Below the pieces are notes generated by a model. It saw only the letters and a program-made list of their open reading frames with translations. It made no database searches and was not told the DNA's origin. Below, piece by piece: positions 56,018 through 64,000 of a stretch of DNA of 64,000 nt. Within the stretch, counting starts at the first letter, position 1; each line of letters starts with the position of its first letter. This DNA comes from Mesorhabditis belari (taxonomy: Eukaryota > Nematoda > Chromadorea > Rhabditida > Rhabditidae): positions 124,001-188,000 of the forward strand of contig CAUEEP010000133.1 of assembly GCA_958450365.1 (NCBI GenBank). The letters are read 5' to 3'. A program made the position numbers and the translations under genes.

Positions 56018-57263
56018 TGTAATGCGTTTACATTTACACAAACATGCTACCAAGTTACACATTGTTGTAGGTTTGTTGACAGGATTATTTGCGGCGACTT
56101 TTATTCATTCTCTTCATTCACTGAACTCTCGTATTTTTGCACATTCGATTTTCGCGGCGTTTATCTAAAAAGTCCAATATTTCGCACTTTTTTTGCGCTT
56201 CTCTGTTGTTGCGTAGATCTGGACGGCTTTCGTCCCTCCTATTCTCTGCACACTCCTCTCCGGCCAAAATGAGGGTTGAGGGACGGCCTTCGTCTTTTTC
56301 ACTTTTTTCTCTTTCTCGGCTATCTGCCGGTGCTCTATGTCGATGTGGCGATATTTTCCCCCCTCAAAATGCGCCCCTCACTACTCCCTCACAGCCAAGT
56401 GGTTGGTGTGTCTCCATCCGACCTTCAGTGGTTGGCCTTTCCTTCCCCTCGTGTGGGACCTCGTGCCCCTATTTTATTCACGCTAAAAGCTTTCCCTAAT
56501 TTAGAGTTTTCTCTATTGACAGCCGGCCGCCTGCATTTTTGTGAAAAATCCATTCTTGAATACTCGTTCAAATCCAGACATGAAGTCGTTTAGAAAATTC
56601 AAAAGTCTAGGAATGCGTCTGTCAAGTTAATTTCCATACAAGAACCCATTCATGAAACGAATTCCCAAATGGCCGCTTTTAGAGAGCAAAAATCGCTTGA
56701 CGAATTCATTTAATTAGGCCGAGAAGAAAGGGGCACGAGGGGGGTCTCCTTCATTTCCATTTCCATTTCTTTAGGAGTTCAATCATTGATGGAATGCAGA
56801 CAAATGAAATTATTGAAAATCAATCGAAATAGTAACGAAAGCAGAATATTCAAGTCAATTTTTCCTCTGTTTGAATTCTTGTGTATTAAAATCTAGGTAA
56901 ATCTTATCTCGTCTTACTTTTTACTTACCTAAATGTTTTTATTTGTCAGTTTCTTCCTAGCTCCATGTGACTCAGGGTGATAGGGCGTTTTTTTTTGAAA
57001 GGAAGAAAGACAGAAAAGGGAGGAACAGGAATGGCAAGCTGTGCATGTGTTTCGTATAGCGTTTTTCTTCTTCTCAACCTCTCTTCTCACATCATGGCCC
57101 TCTCTCTTTCCTTTTTGTCTGTCTCCAATGTATGTATGTATGGGAAAACCCATTTTCCCTCCCTCGACAACTGTGAAATATCATAAATCGACAACTTTTT
57201 TGCTTTTTGAACATTGACTTTGAGTTCTCACACTTTTTCGGTCGACTTTTATTTTTAGAATCG
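56018..57263. promoter_or_regulatory. Intergenic region upstream of PRODH
   Basis: No supported gene. CT-rich tracts (56280-56420) create long open frames with Ser/Arg/Pro bias but no splice or homology signs. Near the gene, TATTTTTAGAATCG at 57250-57263 fits a spliced-leader acceptor. Confidence 0.4.
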
Positions 57264-60200
57264 ATGTTGTTGCGAGTGCCAAATGGAGGACTTCGGCTGA
57301 TCAGCGTGCTTTCAACGAGGAGTGCTGCATCACAGGTTAGTCAATTTGGTGCGATAGTTGTTGAGGTATGCATATTGAAGTTAATTTTGTTACTTTATAA
57401 GCTTAAAAAATTTGCTTTCTAGGCATCCTCATCTACAACACCGCCATTAACGAATACTCCGTTGAATGATGAGAAGGCGAAAGAAATCGAACAATGTTTT
57501 TCACGGCTTGATCTCACATTCCGAAATACCAAGGAGGCTTTTAAGGTTAGGTCATCTTTTCACATTCAACTTTTCATTATATTCGAGTCTCTTCATGAGA
57601 AAACCTGGGTCCTATTGCCTTAAAAAGGAAACGGCTCTATTTGCATTTCGCTCATTCAACTTTCGCTTTCTCGGGGCCATTGAATTTAAAATTAAAAGAT
57701 GGCAGCGAAAATTTTTTTGTCAAATGATTTTTAATGTTTTAAATTTAGTCAAAATCGAACGGTGAACTGCTGAGGGCGATTGCCGTACTCCAAATTTGTG
57801 AATATGAATTCCTCGTGCAAAACAATATGCGGATACTCAACACACTTCGGGCCACCCTCGGGAAGAATCTTTTCAAAAAAGTTAGTGCTATTGTTTTTAG
57901 GAAGAGTTCAACTTATTCTAAGTCGAAATTGTGCTAGACTGTTTGTAAATAACATAGTTCCGTTAAAACAATAAATAATCTGTCATCTCTTTTCTATGAA
58001 TCAATTTTAGCTACTCAAAAAGACGTTTTATGGACACTTTGTTGCCGGCGAGGATGAGAATGAGGTAGTTCTTTTTCCGAAAGCTTTCAGAGATCTTTCA
58101 AAAATCAATATCCGCGGCCATTTCTTTTCACTTTTTTGAGGGTCTTCAAGTGCTTTGCAAACAATAGAAAAACTCTGTGACGTGAAACAAAAATGGGTTA
58201 TATGAATAGTGTCTTTAATGAGCTGGCAATAAAAAGAGCTTGAAATTTCCTCGTTTTTTGCTCTAGATTGTAATCGCGAAAGTTTGCCTAATAATGACGT
58301 GATTCACTCAAAGGGATGGCTGTAAAATTTGGTGAAAGAGTTGCTTAACTTTTCAACTGTTTACAATCGAAAATTTAAGGAACTTTTTAATTGTAAACAT
58401 TCCAGAAAAGTTTCCCAAACGGTAAAATGTTTACTATGGCATTTTTATGAAGTTAGAAAATCAAAAGCAAGTTAAAAGCGTTTTTCATAACAACAACAAG
58501 TGCAAAAAGATGTGGATACATAAGAAAAAGTTGTAATATGTTCTCTATGTTTAGGTGATGCCAACTGTGGAGCGGCTGAAGCAATTCGGAGTAAAATCGA
58601 TTCTCGATTATTCGGTCGAAGCCGATTTGACCCCGAAGCAAGCACAAGAGAAGACGGAGAAGGGGATGTCAAAAGCAACACAAGTAACTTCTGAGGTACG
58701 TTAATTCGAATAACTTCTATCGAGTTATTACCTTGATTTGAGGTTGTAAGCATCTAATAGCTTTATACAGAACTACTTTCAGGCAATTACCTCATCAGGA
58801 CTCGTCGACAAAAATACCGCCGAGAAGACTCGAGAACGCTACTCTGCTCATCACGAATTCGCTGATCGTCGAAAGGACCAATTCTCAGCAAGGTTTTTCT
58901 TCTAATTCCTTTTATTTAAAGTTTCACAAAAAGTTTTTAGGCTTTAATAAAACTTGAAGTAAATTTTCAAATGTTGAATTTTGCAGTCCTTGGCTCGTGA
59001 ACAAACACTTCAGTCCGATTGGCTTGTATTCATTTTCTAACGCTAGCTAGTTGCATAGAATGGAGATTTTGTAGGCTAAAAGAAAATAGAAAGCTAGGAA
59101 AAGCAAAAATCGTTTTTAATTGGCTCATTTAGGACATACTTCTACGAAGGAGAAGAAGAATGCGATCGTAATCGGGATATTTTCTGTCAGGTAAGCTACT
59201 TCGGAACGAAAAATAAAAACATAGGTACTTTGGTGAATTCAATGCAAAATTTACACGTTTTATAATTTTACCCCACATGATAGACTTGCCAACCCTCTTG
59301 CTTTCAGACTGTCGATGCTGTGGCCAAGGCGACCGGTGGTGAAGGATTTGCGGCTATAAAAGTATATATTAGATCGAAATTTTTAGTCACTTCTTTTTTA
59401 GATTACGGCTCTTGGACGTCCAGGACTGCTACTGAAACTCTCTGAATCGATTGCTCAAACAAAGAATTTCTTCAACGCCCTCACGAGTGACACGAATAGC
59501 CGAACTGAGAAAAGACGACTTACCGAATCGGATTTCATCCAGAAGTTAAAGGTCTGATTTTGAAATTTAGAGTATTAGTATTATGTTCGAATGCAAATAA
59601 GTTTTAGGAATTTGGCGTTCGCACCGATTCCGAGGAGGCCTCCGATTGGTTCAAGTCTGTTGATTTCGATTCAGGTTGGTATTTTGGTTTTCTTTTTTAT
59701 CATTAAGTTTAGATGGCTCACTGGATTTCCATGGTTGGCAACATTTACTGGAAGAAAACAAAAAGTTAGGCGATATGTTCAAGGTTTGTATTATTTTGTA
59801 ATCATTACTGAGTTTTTTAATAGGTTTTAAACATCAAAACCGGGAAGCTTGAGCCGCTGATTCAAAACTTGACTAGTGATGAAGAGAAAGAGGTACGGTA
59901 TATCTGATTGATAGTGAATTTAATGAAAAAAATATTCAGTTCACCAACATGGTTCGTCGAACACTCGATGTTGCAGAACATGCTATTTCAAGAGGAGTCA
60001 GGTAGAGGTTTTTTGATTTTACATCATAAACAATCATTGCCTTTTTAGAGTAATGGTTGACGCTGAGCAAACGTATTTCCAGCCGGCTATCAGCAGAATG
60101 GCAATTCAAATGATGAGAAAGTACCACTTTAAAGATGGAATGGTAGATAATTTTCTTTTAGATACAATAAAGAACGAGGAAATATCTTTAACACGTATCA

Positions 60201-61175
60201 AGCCTATCTAAAGAGTGCTCTCGATTGTATGGAGTGTGATATGCAATTGGCGAGAAGAGAGGGATGGCATTTTGGAGCGAAATTGGTAGGAGTTTCTAAA
60301 GATTTTTAACGCCTACCGTTAGACTAATTATTATATTACAGTAGTTTTTTTTCAGGATAAGAATTGATCTAAATCTTTTTTTTTCAGGTACGTGGTGCTT
60401 ACATGGAACAAGAGCGTAAACGGGCCACCACAATCGGGTACGAGGACCCGATCAACCCAGACTTTGAGGTAATTTCTAGAGTCTTTTGGTGAACAACACG
60501 TCTACGAACGGTTATTTATCGTATGTTGTAGGCCACCTCCAAGATGTACGAAAAATGTTTAACCAGGATAGCTGATGAGTGTGATCGCCGAGGCCGGGGA
60601 AATGTTTCTGTGATGGCCGCTTCGCACAATGAAAACACTGTGGGTTTGGTATTAATTTTTATTGTAGAGGTTTAATAGCTGAAAAACAAACACTGCTGCA
60701 TTTCTTACACAAACTTGCAGGTTCGCTTTGCGGTTAATTTAATGCGTGAACGCTGCTACGCTCCAAGTGAGAAGATTCTTTGCTTTGCTCAACTTTACGG
60801 CATGTGTGATCAGGTATTGGACATCTAAAAATTGGTTTCGAACACTTTATATTCAGGTTTCTTTCCCTCTCGGTCAAGCCGGCTACTCAGTGTACAAATA
60901 TCTCCCATATGGACCCGTTGAAGACGTGTTGCCTTATCTTTCACGAAGAGCCCTAGAAAATGGATCATTGCTCAAGAAGGCAAATCAGGTTGGGCGTTTT
61001 GATGGACATTAAAGGCATATTTAACAATCGCCAACCTTGAGTTATTACGGACATCTAAAAGAAATTTTACTTAATCTTACATTTCTTTTAGGAACGCGGC
61101 CTCTTGATAAAAGAATTCCGCCGACGTATTGGTGCTGGACAATTGGTTTACAAAGTGCCGATTCCCGAGAAATAG
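57264..61175 (+). CDS. prdh-1: Mitochondrial proline dehydrogenase (PRODH) with EF-hand-like insert
   Basis: Starts [20 protein letters not shown], a basic mitochondrial targeting sequence. Then [80 protein letters not shown], the first barrel strand [16 protein letters not shown], and an insert with [20 protein letters not shown]. The catalytic part is [99 protein letters not shown] and [20 protein letters not shown] (NG). YGP-E--LPYL-RR--EN is the substrate-binding signature. The FAD enzyme oxidises proline to P5C on the inner mitochondrial membrane. The insert has five EF-hand acidic positions but Gly at position 12. It converges on the ELO gene 350 bp away. Confidence 0.93.
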
Positions 61176-61525
61176 ACAAAATCCATATCGGAGATGCTTG
61201 TTTAGTTGTGCACTCAGTTTTTGAGAGAAACGATGATCTTTTTTTTTTATAGGGAAAATCTGAACTTATGATTGTGAACTTTCTTTTCTTTTTACGTTTG
61301 TTTATTTGCATGCCACGACGATACTAGCCATTTTATTTCTCTTACTTATCATTTTCTATTTACAGACTCTATTTTTTCTGAAATAATGTCCCCTTTTTAA
61401 CGACTAGGCTCTCCTTTAAGGCGGGTAACTAAGAAGAAAACTCGGTGTTAGTTTGATTTTAACATATGTTAGTGTTTTTGAAGTTTCGATAAATCTTTGG
61501 CAGACTTTATTTACATAGAGATTTG
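61176..61525. other. Convergent 3' intergenic region
   Basis: Tail-to-tail spacer between PRODH and the elongase; T-rich, no coding sign. Confidence 0.5.
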
Positions 61526-63058
61526 TTATTCAAAATCATTCCAATTTTTTTGTCTTTTGATTTCTGGGTCGAAGGTATGCCTGAATTTGGTGAAATTGCG
61601 AAGCTTTGGCGGAATTGTTACCTTGTAGAAGAATTGAGCAAAGAGGACTCCAAAAGTGACGTAAATGACGAAGGCGAGGTAGAGATTTCCCATTGATTGT
61701 TGGCATCTGAAATTGGCTGAATGTAAAAGAAAAAAGTAATTCAAAATCGGAATATTTTTGCCCAGCTCTACCTCCAATCGGTGTTCGTCTTTATCCAGTA
61801 AACACAAGCCGATAAAAGCACTCCAAGCAACATTTGAGTCGTCTAAAATTTGAAGGCTTTATCTCCAAATGCCGTTTTTTATCACCTGTACAGTTGTCAC
61901 CACCATCGCCACCCATCTGGGGATTTGGAGCTGAAAATTTTGAATTCATGTATTTACTGGTATTTGAGCTTACCTTGGTAGTTTTTGTCGCATAATATGT
62001 GTACATGAGAGCGTGCGCAAAGAGATTCATCATGATGAATGAACGACCGACACCGATATGTTCGGCACCTAGAGGGATTTGATTGATGAATCGAATAGAT
62101 GCTCAGATATGGAAAAGGTGTTATAAAAAGAAACTGGGGAAGGCAGGTCAGAACTGAACCTCACTTCTAATTAGGCTCCTCGCACAATGAAAATACGGTA
62201 AGCTTAGTGCTAAATGACCTGCAGGAAGTAGGGGTTACGGTAACTTTTCTTTAAGTGTACCCTTTAGAAAATTTGAATTACTGTTTATTTTGATACCTGA
62301 GTGAACAGTATAGATGAGAACTGCAGCATGATGATAGTAATGAAGAAAGATGAGGGGTTTCTTCCTCAAAACAATGAAAAGTGTATCACCAAGCTCTATG
62401 ATCTAGAAATTTACATTAGTTTGGAGAATAGTTTTTGACGAAACTTTTACAAAAGCCTTCCTACCTTACTAATGGCGAAAGTGAGATTCCAGAAAGCGGC
62501 CGCATCATTTGGATGACATGTACGACAGATGGCATCGTAGAAGGAAATCGAATAAGAATGACCGACATCCTGAACAAGTGGATGAATGGAATAAACTGGT
62601 AGTAAGTGAAGGAAGTTCAAAAGAGTGACAAGAAATCTTCTTTACCTCAGCAAGGCGTGCAAAAGCGATCGTCGAATAGATTGCATGAAAGGAATTCCAA
62701 TAGAAAAGTGGGATTTCAAGGGTAAATGCCTGGCGATCTCTCATCAATCGTTGAATACTCTGCAGAAATATGGATTCTTAAATTCTTTTTTTTTTGCTCA
62801 GTTTAATCGAAATTTTAGCAAAAAGGTGTCCTCAAGAAGTTACACCGTAATCTCAGCTTTATTTTATGCAACTATTACCCATTGAGAACTCACCCTGATA
62901 AGAATGTAATAAACAACGGAGATTGTGATCGAGTGATGCCAATTATTCTGTAAAAAAGAATTGCTTAATGAAATTTCTGAATGAAATACCTGAAACCAAA
63001 GAGTCATCTCCATTGGATAGGCGAGTGTTTCAAAGGAAAGGGAATTTCTGGAGATCAT
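61526..63058 (-). CDS. ELO-family very-long-chain fatty acid elongase
   Basis: Starts [20 protein letters not shown] (an upstream frame is closed by TGA). Then [38 protein letters not shown] with [54 protein letters not shown], the catalytic histidine box [37 protein letters not shown] (Y), [40 protein letters not shown] and a Lys-rich C-terminal tail. HYYHH, K-ELGDT-F and the N...H-xMY-YY block are ELO signatures. It is an ER multi-pass 3-ketoacyl-CoA synthase; substrate range cannot be read from sequence. The tail lacks an obvious KKxx end. Confidence 0.92.
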
Positions 63059-64000
63059 TTTGGATTGAATTTGATTTGATTTTGAATTTTTCGCCCTTAC
63101 TCATATCGATATCCCGAATGGAAAGTCTCATTTTGGCGACGATAAAGGGTAAAATCGTTGAGTTGATGAATTAGATCCATAATTTGAAATCTTGAATAAA
63201 ATATAATAAATTAAGCGATAAGATAAGATACGATCAAATAAATAGTTCAGAAATCGATTAAAAAGGTATAGTCAACAAGAAATCAATCTACTAGCTACTA
63301 GCTTTTGAGCTAAGAGTACTAGCTTTTGAGTTGAACTTTAAAAAGCTAATCTATAGCTTTTTGTTCTAATAATTCTTATAGAAAGCTTTCGGGTACAGTA
63401 ATCCTTTCAAAATGATATCTAAGTGATTGATAAGATTATGTCTCTAAAGTACAAGAACTTTTTGAACCGTCTGTCGACGTGCTGTTCACTAAAAGATCCA
63501 AATTAAAGGGAAGGTGATGGTAGATTGGAAACCGCAATATAAGAAAAGAAAGGAAAGAACTGTCCCGGATCGAAATTTGCGTTTCCTTTCATTTTTGGGA
63601 GAAAGAAGGCGATTGAGGGTTTGAGAGCTGAGAAAAGAGGCGATGCCATCCACAGAACTTGTCCTTTTTCCCCCTCCCTGTACATTCCTCTACATAAATC
63701 CCCTGGCTCTGTTATTCTTTCTTTTTACGGTTCTCACCCCGATTTTTTCAGTCTTCATGGTGGTGATTGCCATTTTAGCGTCGATGGAAAGTGAACTTGT
63801 TTCTTGAGAGCTTGATTAGAGAGGTTTCAAAGAGTTTTTTTTCCTCTCGAGAATCTAAAGAGCTTTCTTGAGCTTTCTTGAGCTTTCTTGAGCTCTCTGG
63901 AGCTCTCTGGAGCTCTCTTCAGCTCACTTTATGTTCAAGGACTTAATAAGATGGGTTTAAAGGAAAGTGAGGCTTGTTTTCGAACTTGCTGGGTTGTCTT
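63059..64000. other. Upstream region of the elongase; short tandem repeats
   Basis: No gene supported. 63285-63362 repeats CTAGCTTTTGAG motifs. 63862-63920 carries a 10-bp tandem repeat, GAGCTTTCTT (three copies) passing into GAGCTCTCTG. These may be in the elongase promoter. Confidence 0.5.

Noticed and set aside
56137..56593. 105-120-codon plus-strand frames
   Set aside because: Ser/Pro/Arg-rich translation of CT-rich intergenic DNA; no start or splice context and no homology.
1..64000. CRISPR array, phage or bacterial defence system
   Set aside because: No spacer-repeat pattern and all genes are intron-rich and eukaryotic; the tandem repeats have no unique spacers.

Overview
This is an AT-rich nuclear window from a nematode, most likely a rhabditid (clade V) species; that placement is inference. 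The evidence is gene structure and content. Introns are mostly 35-60 bp with TTTTAG or TTTCAG acceptors, and many genes are tightly packed in co-oriented arrays. Gene content is worm-typical: an Srh-type chemoreceptor, an NRF-6-like acyltransferase, an ELO fatty acid elongase and a Thr-rich CUB-like secreted protein. An intron also holds GCCTAA hexamers, the nematode telomere unit. Almost every gene here was assembled by hand from exons, so exon edges are approximate unless stated.

Layout. 1-28,200 is accessory and repeat-rich. It holds a secreted Thr-rich protein whose introns are loaded with transposons (about 1.3-5.7 kb), decayed mobile-element genes (3.8-4.15, 6.7-8.15 and 11.6-12.2 kb), an NRF-6-like membrane acyltransferase (10.5-15.7 kb), an intact Srh receptor with an inverted duplicate of one of its exons (15.9-18.7 kb), and three tandem MITEs (19.0-19.9 kb). 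It also holds a His-rich secreted peptide gene interleaved with 11-bp minisatellites (21.0-24.5 kb), a small membrane protein followed by a HIG1-domain protein (24.6-26.3 kb), and a small secreted protein on the minus strand (26.6-27.4 kb).

28,283-63,058 is mainly housekeeping. THOC2 (+) and a signal-peptide-peptidase-like protein (+) converge on a run of seven minus-strand genes. In transcription order these are TSR3, Bud32/TP53RK, TDP1, a Zc3h12a/NYN-type RNase, SENP8/NEDP1, SHQ1 and UQCC2. The gaps between them are only 88-228 bp, which strongly suggests one polycistronic operon. Two of the genes serve ribosome or H/ACA RNP biogenesis, one tRNA t6A, one DNA repair, one RNA decay, one NEDD8 processing and one complex III assembly. 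An F-box/WD40 gene (-) then diverges from NOL10 (+) over a 384-bp shared promoter. Proline dehydrogenase (+) converges on an ELO elongase (-).

Four families of short inverted-repeat elements recur across the window, mostly in introns. I saw no CRISPR array, no intact tRNA or rRNA gene and no bacterial-type operon. The most unusual items are the seven-gene operon, the SPP-like protein with altered active-site motifs and a large inserted charged loop, the inverted exon duplication beside the Srh gene, the palindrome embedded in telomere-like hexamers, and the His-rich gene/minisatellite locus.
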